DNA of 64,000 nucleotides from assembly GCA_008933995.1 (NCBI GenBank), contig WARS01000013.1:248001-312000 (forward strand), in the 5' to 3' direction. The translations under genes and the position numbers were made by a program. Each line of letters begins with the position of its first letter. The stretch's first letter is position 1. A model generated the notes under the pieces. It was not told the DNA's origin, searched no databases, and saw nothing but the letters and a program-made list of their open reading frames with translations. Below, piece after piece: positions 10,613-23,275 of the stretch. The DNA is from Datnioides undecimradiatus (lineage: Eukaryota; Chordata; Actinopteri; Lobotiformes; Datnioididae).

Positions 10613-13600
10613 GTAAATAACTAAATCATTGCGGGGCACATGATGTTGCAGTTTACCTTGTTTCTAAAAAATAAATGGGCATCATTCTTTTCAACTCAGA
10701 GAGCCTGCTACCATCTGAGAACATCCCGGGACTTTGCATTATTTATCTGTTTATTCCTCCTTAAAGGGGAAAGTTTAGAAGCAATGAACACATTTATTTG
10801 CAGTAAGAATTTTTACACTTATAGTTAATGGAGATTCACTTCAAGACTGGAGACTGGGCAAACGCACTGCAACCTTCTAAACTTAATAGTTTGGGGTTGA
10901 CAGAGAAAAGTATCTAACCATATATTTATATACTGTTTAGCCAGTCATCTTGACAAACCCTTGTGGTGCAACCCTTTACAAATGTCTGTCCATATAGAAC
11001 TGTTTTATTAAAATGTTTTTTTCACTTTTGACCGATGGAAACACTTGGTGGTCATGTCATGTCACACACTGCAAAAAATATTCTATCCATCCATCTATTC
11101 ATCCTCCGGACCATACAGCAGGCAAAGAATAGAGGGGCAATTCTGAAGTCCCTAAAATGGACACACTTGTGCTCCTGGCTGTGCCTTGAGACCCTGTCCA
11201 TGATCACAAACAGAAACAGTGACAAGGAACAACCCCGGGAGAGCTCAACACCAACCGAGAACATGTTTGACTTCCTGCTGAGAATATGGACACAGCTCTC
11301 ACTCCTCTTATATAAGGCCTCCATGGCTTATAGCGGTAACAGCCCCAATTCGCCATACTCCTGAGAAACTTCCACAGGGCTCCCTGGGGGGCATAGTCAT
11401 AAATCTTTTCCAAGTGCACAAAACACAATAATCCTGTGAGGGCAAAGAGCTGGTTCGCTATTCCACAACCACGATGGAATCTGCATTGCTCTTCTGGGAT
11501 CTGAGGTTTGGATGATCCTTTCCGGACACTTGGCTCAAGCATTTCCAGGGACTTTAAGCAGAGTGATACTCTGATAAGAAGGAGCGTACTGTCTGTTCTC
11601 CCCTTTAAAAACTGTCCCTGACTTCCACACAACACTGACGTGGTGCGTTAGCCAAGAGAGTCAGTGTCCAAAGCCTTTAACATCTCAGAGTCAATCTCAT
11701 CCACATGTGGCACCTTGCTGCTGAGGAGTGGCTTAACTATCTCAGACGCCTCTGTTGGGGGTACGGGTAAGGTTTCCACAAAAACTTTGCTTCTTCATAC
11801 AGAACTCTACAATATCCCAGCTCAGGGTTAGCAGGTCCTTGCTGATCACAGCCTGAGCTAAGCCTGGCCTTCCTTCTTGAGTCATCAGTTTGCCAGAACT
11901 TTCTTTGAGGTCAAACAAAAGTCTTTCTCCATGGCTTCTCCAAAACTTCACTAACTAACTGAGTTTTTGCTTTGGTGACCACCAACAACCTTCCAACACA
12001 GGTTGGAAGTTAAGGCTTTGAACCTCACCCTCTCAGATTCCATGTCATAAACATCTTCCAGTATGTCGAGGCCTCAGCCAGATGTTCTCAGGTCACTGTC
12101 ACTGTCACGAGCCATCTGATCCAGATCATCACTAAGTGGTTGTCATTTGACCGCTCAGCTGCTCTCTCCAAGTGTTTCAGACAGTCAGCTGCAGATGAGA
12201 CATCAATCTTTGGCTAAAGGTTGTTTTGTATAAAATACATTAATGAATCAACCTATGCATGAACATGGTGTTCCATGACAATGCACGGGAACCTCACTTC
12301 TCATCCCTCCAGCCAACTGTTCTTTTTCTGGTGGTGGGTCCACAATGTGGTCGCTCCATAAAGGTCTTTTGAGCTGTGCCGAAACACTCCCAGTGGGTCG
12401 AAATTCAGCCACCGATTGTTCACTGGTTAACCTCCCTTCCGTTATCTGCTGCTAGGAAGGCATTCTGGTTTGGAAAATATTATAATCTAGGTCCTTACAT
12501 TTAAGTAGTTTTGTAAGTAAAATAATTCTTGTCATGTTTTGATGCAATTTCAACAATTTTGCAAAAAACTATCAATTCAAAAAGTTTGAAAGGATTTTCT
12601 AACCAGGTAAGGAGTGAGCTGCATCTCTACTTGCAAGGTCAACTCCACCAACCTTGCCGGCTGATAAATATTCTCAGTCTTCACTAAAATATGGTTTGAA
12701 GAACTAAATGGATGGCCTCATAAGTGAAAGTGCTAGACAAGGTGTTTTTATTTATTAGCTTTGTTATATTTTGCAGCATTTGAGGAAATTCTCTTGTCCC
12801 TTCATTCTCTGAAAAGATTTATGCACACAGCCTTAGAGAGCCTGCGTTCTAATCTGTGATGTCATCAAGATTTACTGCCTGGAGCTGCTGCATGGACAAC
12901 GAATCAAACCCCTTGTAGATGCATACAATGTTTGTTGGAGCTCTAACACACAAATAAGCTCCTTTCTGCTGTAGCGCTGAGTTATGGTATGGGATTGCAC
13001 ACCATTATCCCCACAGAAACCATCCCGGGCACTGTCTCTGTCATGCTTTCCATTTTTGTGTAGCCATTCTCCAAGGTGTTCATCTGTACGATGTGTCATT
13101 AGAGCTGTACAGCGGGGCCACTTCTCCGGCTGTGGTAGACAATAATGAATGACACAAAACAAATTCTTCTGGGTAATGTTAATATGGTATTCAGATGCCG
13201 AACTGCAAACCATTACCATTTAATTATAGCTCCCAGATGTGAGTGTGCGTAGCTGCGTAAATGGGTAGAAAGGTTTTTGTTGAAAAGGGCTATGTGTGCT
13301 AAGCAAACTGTCCCTGGATAAATGAAAGTCGATGACATATAAAAACGCGATGCCGACTTTGACCAACGACACACTAACAATAAACAATGCTTGTGTCTCA
13401 TCGCCCACGTCATATAAATTTGTTTTCCATTTTCAATGTAAATGAGCTGCATTTCCAGAAACAACAGAACTGGGAAAGCAACAAATGTACAACCTTTAGT
13501 TAACCACTTATCCCATTTGGAATTACAAATTTTTGGTTGACCTTAAATGTAATATGCAGATAAGCAACATGCCGTGAAGTAGCAAAAAGAACTTTAACTG

Positions 13601-16600
13601 TATCAAGTGTAAAGTTAGGATGTGAATTTGTTAACATTGTTTTTCTGAAACGTTGCAACAAATTAGAAGAAGCAATTGACACATCCAGATGATCTATGCA
13701 GAGACAGCTGCTTGTAGAGTCTGCCAGGGGATCCTCATAATCAGGAGTGAGCTGAACGGAGGATGTCTGCTTTTATTCTTTCACCTCTTTTCCCTCGCCC
13801 AGTCCCCCAGAGACACAAGCTTAATCAGCTGAATGGCCACGCAGTAGAGGCACAGTTCTGGTTCAGTGTATCTCCCACAGAGCTTAGCAGGTCAGCTATG
13901 GTTACTTCTTTGCTAACCTTGTCTTTCTCACTAATGTGGACTCAAGAGGCCTGACTTCACAGAGGCTTTGGTGCATATCCAGGATCTGGAGAAGCAGCAC
14001 TTGGCACCTGTAGCAAGAGATATGACTTGGAGCAAGAGCACAGGGTCGTGTACTCATATTCACTCCACTTCTTTCCATTGTTTTCCCCTACGGATCTTCC
14101 CCACTTTGTCATATTTGCTGCACTTTTGAATCATTTATCCATGACTTTGCTGGACACTGTAGCCTAGTCTTCTTTGTCACCGCTGATCCTTGCACCCCCA
14201 CTGCTTGATTTGGTCCTTTTTTAAAATCTTCACGCTCAATGCCTTGTTGACACAGTATTATTTAAATATAACCTTTTCACTCTGTTTTCAGTAAACATGG
14301 CTGTATACTTAATGCGGGGTTAGACATCGCCTTCAACAGAAACCCAAAGGATCATCACCGCTTAAAAATGTGTGTGTACTCTCAGCTTTGTACTATTCGA
14401 TTATGTACACTCCTTGACAGTGGGGATACATGAAAATTATAGTGCTGACAAAACTCAACATTCAGCTGTGAGGAGAGAGAGAGAGACAAACATGGCTGAA
14501 GGGATGGGAGGATTGGAGCTGCTTCATTAGTGTTGAGATAAAAGTCTTGTAAAGAACTCACAAACCATACCTTCGACAGTTTTGATCAGATGTTTCCACA
14601 AGGGCTGACGTGATATTGTATCATATGGGAAATTCATTGGTTTTGCAGGTATGTGGTCATTAACCAAAGTGTTAGAATAAACATGTCTTGCCTGGTGACG
14701 CTGCTTTTAAAGGATCATAACAGGGAAGGTTAGAGCTGAGTTTCGTGGCGATCCATCTCATACTTGTTGTTCTCACTGTGGAACAAAAGTGTTGACCCCT
14801 TGACGGCGGTAGTCAGCCATTCATAAAGGGATGCATCATGTGAAAGTGCAAAAGTCTGCACCAAGCTCCGTGTCAGAGATCTACACAGTCACTGGGATCC
14901 TTGATCCTTTTAACATTTCTTACCAACATTTATGAAATTATTAAATGACACAAAAAATGCACCCACATTTTTATCCTTACAAGAATCCTCGGTGCCACTA
15001 CAACGCTCTTACAATGACTAGAAAGCAGTCTCAGGTTCACTCCTGCCTGCCCTGGCATCCTCCTTTCTCCTCTTAACTTCCTCCATCACTGTCTCCTTCA
15101 GCCTCTTCAACCCTGCTTCCACATCAATAACGAGAATACCTAGCTAAGACCAGTAGCTGCTGCTCTATGGCGTATTGCCATAAAGCGTTATGCACCTCTC
15201 ACATGAGTTCAAGAACAGGTGTGCAGGGCATTGAGCGGCCATGAAAGAGATGCCATCCTTGCTTTTACAAGTCAGTTTTACGATGAAAATGATTTTGAAG
15301 TTGTTATTCTAAAGAGAAATAGTTGCATCATGTTGCCGGAGGAGAACCGAATATGTTGCTGCAAGCCCGTCAGTCCTGTTGAGCCGAGCTGCTGCAACAG
15401 AAAACATTCCCTATGACCCAAAAAGCACAATTGCTAGCTCCTAATCATTTTCATTTACAGTTACTATAGGCAGGGACTGAGCTCTCCTCACCACCAGAGG
15501 ACCCTGTGTACAGTAAACTGCGGTCAACAGTGTCATCACACAAGAAGAAGCCATTTTTAGACATACAGAAAAAATTGAAAATAAGTGATTAACCGATCAC
15601 TGATTAACTCCTAACAAAGAAAAGCTGATTAAATCAATAAAATTGCAAAATGAAAAAAAAATATATTACATTTCCATTAGGGCTAACTAAAGGGGTTTGG
15701 TAGCTGCACGAATCATAGGGCACAACTAGAATTTAAAACAACTTCATTGATGAGTAAACGAGGAAGACAGCAACCAAATTATATTTTATGCTGCTGATAG
15801 TCAGACGTCACTGGATGATGTGCCTCTGATTTGCTGTTTTACTCTTACACAGATTTCATTTTGCTCAAAACCACCAACAATTGGGTCGCGACTTTCAACC
15901 CTTGGTCAGCTTTGTTTGTTAGTTTCTCAGAGCCAATCTCAACATTATTTCAGAGCGCCACAAACTTCCCGACTTTGTCAAGGTCTGAGTCGCTCCCACG
16001 CATCCAAGCCTTAACAAAGTAGGACACGCGTGGACATACAGGCTTTGATCAATACTGACTGGCAGTGCTTGTTCATTCCTCGTCCCATTACTATTTCTTT
16101 CCCTAGCTGCTTTTTCCTATCACTCACTTGTCCACTCAACTCCCTCCCCAGCTCGGAGTGGAAATGTGGACTTACCGCACAGCAAAGGACAAAGACACCT
16201 TGTCACCTAGCGTAATGAAGGACTAATGAGCTGTTCAGACCAGCTGTAGTGTTTGTCGCTTTAGCTCTGCTGTTATTTCCCACTGCTGGTGGAGGACTAT
16301 AGGAAGGATGCTGCCGTTAGTGTGACACTGCTGAGCTGAGTGGAAAGGGCACATTACTACTGTCAAGCTTCACTGACCACCTCATCTCTGTGAGCAGCGC
16401 TGGATTCAGCAGACTAATAACCAGGTTGTTGGTTGGAGACAGCAGTTGTGGCTTGCACAGATCCTGTATTTGACACGGTGCAACAGGCGTTTGACATGTT
16501 TGCTTTATAGAATATTTGGAGAATTCCATTTTGCAACATTGGCTTTCATGTGCATTGATATGTAAACACTGCGCGTTTCCAAAAACACTTCGATCCTTGT

Positions 16601-18066
16601 GCATTCCAGTCAGATGAGACTACTGTATACATGTAGTTTCCCAGAATGCCTTCCAGGTGGTTTGGAACATATGGTAAGCAAGATGGCATCCAACAATTAC
16701 AGCATGTCAGCCACTGATTAGCTGGACGTCCCTTTTAGAGCCACCACACTTGATAATGATTAATTCGATAATTACGCAGCGTATACGCTGCAGCAGGGCT
16801 GCGTTGTTCCCTGCAAACTTGTCAACTCATTTGAATTGCAATGGGTTATTGAAGGTGAAATTTGCCTTTTTATTATGGATATCAAATCATTTGATGGCTG
16901 CACTTGAAAAACGGAAGACATGCGTTGCATATCCCTTCCCAGGCGGAGCAGGCACCCACTGCTGAGGAGTCAATTAAAAGAGGAAAAAAAAACACATCAA
17001 AGTCTTCTTTCCTTTTTCCCTAATTTCAAACAAAGGAGGACCCACTGGCAAGGGCGCATAAACAGGTGGTAATCCCTGTCCGCCGGTGCACTGGGGTTGG
17101 GGTGGGGGTTGCATCCTCATCTTCGCCGCCTTGCTCTCGCAGACTAATTGCCCGGCCTCATGCAACTCATGCACTGACACTGATACGAGTTCCGAGATGA
17201 TGCCCAAACCAACCCTTGTCACGCCTTGGACCGCGGGGGCTGCATGTGTTGCCATGATAAGGCTCATTGCATTTATTTCAAGCTACTCATTAAGACTGTG
17301 TGCCTGAAACTCTCTTTTTCCATTGTGCTCTTAAAAAAATGGAAGCCAAGGGAATGATGCAAAAATATGCCCCGCGTGTCAGGGACTCTGTAAATTACGA
17401 AATTAGGAGGCAGAGACAGACTTTATTTACAAAGAAGCACGTGTAGAGCCACAAATGCATGTACGATTGAGGGGGCTTCTCCTGACCCCATCCTGTCATT
17501 ATTTAATCATGACAGTCCTCTTGTAATGTTTTGATCTAAATGAACACTCTGGTAAATCGACTTTGATGCGACTGTCACAACAGTTGGCATATCAGTTAAA
17601 AAGCTGTGTTATTCATGACTCTCCTTTGTTGCTGTGATTTGTTGTTACAATTATACATTAATATGAAGTCAGAGTCATAACTTTCCTTTGGTCTTTTGTC
17701 CTTCATTTCTTTTATCTGTGGGTTCCGTTTGGAAAAGTATGTTTAATCGACAATGGAGAAGGTCAGCAAAGTCAAGATGTGTCTAAACACTGCGTTGACG
17801 TTGGGCTCAAATGAAAAAAGACCAAAACAGCTCCTGAAAAATTTCACTGGGGCTGGAATATTTAATGAAAAGTTAAGGGAAAAATCACCCTAGAACGTCA
17901 GTTTTGTTTAAAAGACCAGGGGAAGGTTCCAGAGAGAGCTAACCTTTCAGTTTTAAAAATGTTTCGCTTTCCATCATGGAGATGTGATGTGTTTGATGAT
18001 GCGGGTGGCTGCATTTTCTTCCCATGCTGCCGTTCTTTAATACAGCCTCATTGTTTCCCCTCACAG
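10613..18066 (+). other. Largest arhgef10l intron seen here, with a LINE insertion
   Basis: A 7.45-kb intron from GTAAAT to CCCCTCACAG. It carries an antisense degraded LINE at 11084 to about 12430. In the remaining 5.6 kb no exon, RNA gene or further mobile element was identified with confidence; a CTCF-like word lies at 15491-15502. The flanking exons encode adjacent parts of the protein, so no exon is missing. Confidence 0.8.
11084..12430 (-). mobile_element. Degraded non-LTR retrotransposon (LINE), internally deleted
   Basis: Read on the minus strand, this contains reverse transcriptase remnants: EEQCRFHRGCG, FVHLEKIYDYAPQGALW, RSESCVHILSRKSNMFSVGV and GCSLSLFLFVIMDRVSR. They are recognisable from a very abundant fish LINE family, but are interrupted by frameshifts and stops. 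Upstream parts at about 12050-12430 resemble the endonuclease portion of the same family at nucleotide level. The element runs from about 12430 down to 11084. It breaks off at 11115-11126, where the catalytic F-A-D-D box appears as F-A-C-C. About 10 bp later the 3' tail follows (TATCCATCCATCTATTCATCC-type, on + at 11084-11104). The thumb and C-terminal regions are therefore missing. It is inactive and lies antisense in the arhgef10l intron. I have not assigned the clade. Confidence 0.82.
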
Positions 18067-18238
18067 AAGTTTGAAGTCCATCCAGACCCAATGGTCAGCG
18101 TCGCACACATGGCGTGCGCCGGCGGAGGCGTGTGGATGGCATTCTCCGAGGGCTCCTCCATTCGCCTCTTTCACACTGAGACGCTGGAGCTTCTGCAGGA
18201 AATCAACATCTCAACGCGCTCGACGCTGCTTAACACCG
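18067..18238 (+). CDS. arhgef10l: ARHGEF10L coding exon E (propeller blade)
   Basis: A 172-bp exon with acceptor CCCCTCACAG and donor GTACGT, entering in phase 0 and leaving one base of a Gly codon. It encodes [15 protein letters not shown], then [17 protein letters not shown] and [15 protein letters not shown], a classic blade of the ARHGEF10 family. The HTETLE-LQEINI stretch is nearly invariant between ARHGEF10 and ARHGEF10L as I recall them. It forms residues 201-258 of the encoded part. The open frame continues past the donor into the intron for about 70 bp, but the next exon's GGT codon shows that splicing at 18238 is right. Confidence 0.95.
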
Positions 18239-21200
18239 GTACGTACTCATCGCACATCTCACTTGGTCCTCACCTCTATATCCAGGGGTCGACCTCTACC
18301 CGGCAGTGCAGCTGAAGCACATATTCGATGCAAAATACGTGTAGAATTGTTTTTCTTTGTGACACTTTATTGTTTCCAAACTTTTCCCAGGAAACTTCTA
18401 CTCATTTGCACTTGTCACACTTTGTCTTGATCATACAAGAGCAATGAAAGGGCACCAGTTTAACACTGATGATACTCTCGTCCGCTGAATGGTATTCTTG
18501 TCTTGTCCAAGTTGCTCCTTGGGTCTTGCACTCCGGGGACTGACCTGAATAAGTATCCATCTCAGGCCTTCACAAAGCCATAATAGAGCCAAGGGGTGAG
18601 AGATGGGGATTAATAAAAAAGAAATAAAGTCAATGAGGAGCGGTAAAATGGCAGCCTTAAAGATTTTCATATGAAGGGTTCCCATGGCAACGCACTTGTC
18701 TTTCTTGAAACATCCACGCTTCTGTGGCAACGTCCCGTTTTACCTCTTTTTCCCTGCGTCTACCTCCCCATTTGCCTCCCTTTTGAGTTAATATTTCCCT
18801 TTCTTTTTGTCCCACTTTCTCCCTCTCACACTCGGTTTCATCTCATCCGCTCTGCTTTAAAATCCTCTCACCACCAGCACCCCCCGCCCCGTTTCACTTC
18901 TCGCTGCAGTCCGTTTAGGATGCCACAGATAGCCCATTACTTCCTGTGTGCCTTCTTTCATGATGGATGAAATATTTATCAGACTGTGTGGGTGTTTTGC
19001 CTTTTTGAGGGGGGATAGAACTATGGTAAACAAATTAGATGTAGCAATGAAGCGTACCTAAAGCTGGCTAATGGTGATAACTACAGTATATGTGAGTGAA
19101 TGCCAGCTTGCTTCAAATATGTTCAGGCTGTGGCACGTGGGCCATTAGCTCATTCAATACATGTGAAGCTATGAATGCATCTGGATTTAGGAAATGTTGT
19201 CCTTTCCGTTGAGTCACACCAGACTGTGATTGATGTATTTAGAGCAATACTCAAAGCGGTATGGTAGCTTCATCTCATCAGGAAAAAAAAAAAAAACGTT
19301 TTCTCTTGTGAGTTGAAGAAAGAAAGAAGGAAGGAAAGAAATAAAGAGCAAGGAATAAAAGCGAAAACAGGAGTGTGTTTCTTCAGACACCAAACTTTTC
19401 TCTTAGATCAAAGGGCTTCTTTTTTTTTTTTTGGGAGAGGAGACTTTAAGGGGAACACGCTCCTATGGCCGTGGTATCAGGGGAGGAATCCAGTGACCCA
19501 GAGGTCATTTTCACCCAGTGCCGGTGCTTCCCCTTGAAATATGCAGCAGATTTGAAGAGAGGGTGGCAGCCTCAAGGCACGGCCCTCGGGGAAGTTGCAG
19601 GGTGAAAAGAAAAAGAGTTGCCTGGCTCATGTCTTCGGGGTCCACAAAAGGAAGAGGATCTTTGACTTAAGTTGTGATTTGTTGAGCTCACAAGAGGAAA
19701 GCGGATCCCCCGACATTCTACATCCACAGATAATGCACATGAAATACTTATAGTTTCTCACTATCAATGGGCCTGCACTCCCCTAGGTTTCTCCTTGACT
19801 TATGCCAGGACATGCAGTAATGATATACCCCCTAATCCTTTCCCCTTAATGTGATTTATACTCAACAGGGAATTCCAGTTGCAGTAAACAACAGAGAAGT
19901 TTCTGAGGCAGAGGAAAGTGCTGATCTCTTCTCTACTAATGCCTTTAATAGTTCTATCCTTAGGGTGAAAAAATAATATTCCAAAATAAAGTCCTCAGTG
20001 ACATATCACAGGGAAACATTTATCTTCGGAGACATCTTCTTTTTTAAGGCAAACACCGGCTCCCACGATAAACCCACTTCACGCTGCAGAGTGTGTGCAT
20101 TGCTGCAGAAATTGGAGGTGCAGGATCGCTCCAGGTTAAGCTATACCTCCGTAATCTCAAGTGCCTTTGTCATTATCCCTCTTTATCACTGTTCTTAAAG
20201 ACAATGCCCGGCGCCCACACGTCTTCAGACTAACTTCAGATTTCATGGTAACCCGAGAGTGGGTGTTCATGAGTATCACTCTCTCACTTACGCTCTCTAA
20301 CCAAAGTACAAATAGACTCTGGGGCGATGTGAGCAGGTGGCAGACAGTTTCGAGATAAAGTCCTTTTTTTTTTTTTTTCCTGGCGCCTAACTCGCTGCTG
20401 TGACCCCTCCAAGGTCTCCACCTGAAGGCGTCTGCCCTGTGTTTGTTCAGTGTCCTCCTCTGCTCTGCCTCAACTCACCCCCGTGCACGGCTTCTTACGC
20501 GGCGATGATTCATCTCCACACGGTGAAAACAAATTCGTTAATGACACTGTCGGGCCACTCGCGCAAATCATCATAATCTGAGCATGACAGAGAACTAACA
20601 TGTAAACACAGCTACACATGTAAGTCGGCGTTCTCTTAGTTGTGATCACATGAGTGCCATTGTAATTCAATTACGACTGCCATGGATATTATGGTAAATG
20701 GTCCTATAGTTAACTAGGCCACGGTGGGAGCCAAGAGCCGAGGGACCACAGAAGGAACGCAGAAATAAATCCACAACAAACAATGTTTTTCACTCCTTTG
20801 TTAAGTAGGAACAAAGGGTGTGCATGTATAATAAGAATGTGCAATTATTCCTTCCCCGTCACTAATGCAGTGCTACAATAACAGAAAAAAACCTCCACAC
20901 GCAGACTCTTGCGTCACGCTCTTACCACGGGATGTGAAAACTTCATTCTGAGACAATCGCGGCTCAAGCTCACCCCAGCGATCATCAGCACACTCTGAAA
21001 GGAGAGATGAACATCACCCCGTATGACCCTATGTCGCATTAATAGAAGATCTGCACCAACAACAGCTTGGCACGGTAAATCTAATCGGATCTGATTCGCC
21101 GCGGACAACAATAAACAGTCCTACGGATGCAGCATTATTTATATTTGCATGTTGTTTGTATGGAGCAGTCCAAGCTCCTACAGAAATGGGCTGAATACAA

Positions 21201-22615
21201 AATATGGTATCAGCGTGTTAATGTGAGTGTGAGTTAAATGCACAGCTGGGTTTTTTTAAACAAGTCAGTGTAGAAGTTCAGTCCACTCGGCGGCAGTCAC
21301 AGAGTGCTTTGTTTGACAGATGAGTCACAGGCTGCTCAAGTATGATGGAGTCTTTCACTCTAAAATGAAATGATTTACATTAAGATGAAAACACTGAGTA
21401 TCACTGACACTACAAGTCTCTTTTCTCTCTTCATGAGCACCATTGGTCTCTGTTCTGTCTTGCAAGATAAAACCTTATTGGGCTCATGTCAATAATATGA
21501 TACGCGATTCGGGATCGTCCTAGATTATAGTCATCATAATATGCCTCACATTGACTGACTATCGTAGCCGCTTCACCCACTTAGTCATCAAAGCTGCATT
21601 GCTGATGATTATTTTTTTTTAAATCAAATTGTATAAATATTTTGCAACATCAACAATCAGGTCAAAGTTTCATGGTATTTGTCTTGTCCATATTATCCAC
21701 TGCGCTTTGCTGAAGAACCACAGTGTGCCCACAAATGCTCAGGAACAGGTTAGCATGCAGTTTAGATGTATCGTAGTGCCTACTGTTCATAACATGTGGC
21801 GAGTTCATGTGCATTAGTCATTTAGTCAGTATTTACTAGTCAACATTAGGCAGTTGTAGACTTGAGAAAAATGTATTTAATTCAACGTGCTGCCCAAAGG
21901 CTACCTGTAAATAGTGTCAGTCTTTAAGGTGGAATGCTTTCTTGGATGTTACTCACTGCAATAACCTGAAAAGCCAGATGGTTTGTTACCCAGAACCATC
22001 TGGGAAGCTTCTCATTGAAACCACCAGAAGTAAAACTTCCCACATCAGTTTCACTGTGTGTAGTGGGAGGCGAAAACCTGGATGCTCAGTATCTCGCAAC
22101 CCCTCACTCCTCAAAGAGAAACATATAAAATATCAAGTTTGCAGAGTCTTGTTTCCTTACTTTGTGTTTTTCTTTCAACTGGGTCAGAGGCAAGTAGACA
22201 AATCCAATTTTTCATAATCTTATGTAACCTAGAGCCCTAGGTGGCTGTGCTGTGTATGAGTTAAGCTTGTCAAATACAAATTGATCACAGGGCTTAAGAC
22301 TTTCCCAAAGCTAACACTGATAGTCAATAATAAAAGTATTTTTACTTCTTTCATCTAGGACTGAACACTTCATTTCATACAGCTGTTTGGAAAAACCTCT
22401 GGTAGTAATAAAATCATTGGGAGTTCATAATTCACTCTTAGAAATTGAGCGTTCTGTCTGTAAAAGTTGTATGATTTTGTCCACAGGGAGTTATCTATTA
22501 TTCTTTCAAACGGCTCCATAATCTGTTGCAGTATCGACTTATCTGTCTGTCTATAACAATGCTTGGCCAAGACTCAACTCAATCCAATGTTCTGTCGATG
22601 TTTTCTATATTGCAG
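18239..22615 (+). other. arhgef10l intron, no gene recognised
   Basis: A 4.4-kb intron from GTACGT to TATATTGCAG. Homopolymer runs occur at about 19283-19296 (A), 19420-19432 (T) and 20366-20379 (T). A purine-rich GAAAGAAGGAAGG-type patch lies at about 19314-19350. No exon or mobile element was recognised. Confidence 0.75.
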
Positions 22616-22738
22616 GTCAAAAGAGCATGCGAGTCACGAGCCTCCTAATTTGTCAGGGGCTGTTATGGGTGGGCACTGCCCAGGGCTTAATTATCACTCT
22701 TCCAGTTCCCAAACTGGAGGGCATCCCCAAAATAACAG
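22616..22738 (+). CDS. arhgef10l: ARHGEF10L coding exon F (propeller blade)
   Basis: A 123-bp exon that has no long open frame of its own in the correct reading frame and was found by family motif. It follows a TATATTGCAG acceptor and ends at a GTATGG donor, entering with GT to complete a Gly codon and leaving one base. The translation reads [18 protein letters not shown], then [20 protein letters not shown], then KITG. This matches the human 10L segment containing [15 protein letters not shown] and [12 protein letters not shown] almost residue for residue. It supplies residues 258-299 of the encoded part. A different frame over the same bases also stays open but gives an unrelated peptide. 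Confidence 0.95.
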
Positions 22739-22932
22739 GTATGGATCAGAGGGAGGCGGCTGGCTGTGATTGAACAGCCTCTTGAGAGGTCAAAAGAAAA
22801 GCGAGGAGGTTTTTTTCATGATAGAAAATTACTCTGCACTGCCCATTATTGAGGTCACACTTCACATTTTTCTTGTGGCTCTGGGAATCAGTGCGGGTAT
22901 TTCCAGGCAGGCAACACACAAATCATACTGTC

Positions 22933-22967
<35 letters not shown>

Positions 22968-23275
22968 TTAACAACTGCCTGGAAGTATTTTGTAAATGAT
23001 TCCATGTTCCTCCTTGCACAAACCTTATTTGAGGACCATTTTATTCCAAGCTAATTCATTGAATGCTATATAAATACATCACAAACTATAGCCATTACTG
23101 TAACTGTATCATTAGAATTGATTGTGGTTAATTGTTTGTGACAGTGGTTCTGAGTTGGGTTCAAGTTGTTTCCAAGTGATGTATGTGACATTGACTTGAC
23201 CGCAGCCCAGAACAGCAGCAGTATTTACTGTCCCTCTGGATGACATTTAAATATTATTCTGCCTGCCTCCTCCAG
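22739..23275 (+). other. Short arhgef10l intron with a TA microsatellite
   Basis: A 537-bp intron from GTATGG to CTCCTCCAG. It contains a TA dinucleotide run at about 22937-22964. Nothing else was recognised. Confidence 0.8.
22937..22964. repeat. TA microsatellite
   Basis: About 14 TA dinucleotides inside the intron between the penultimate and last coding exons of arhgef10l. Confidence 0.9.
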
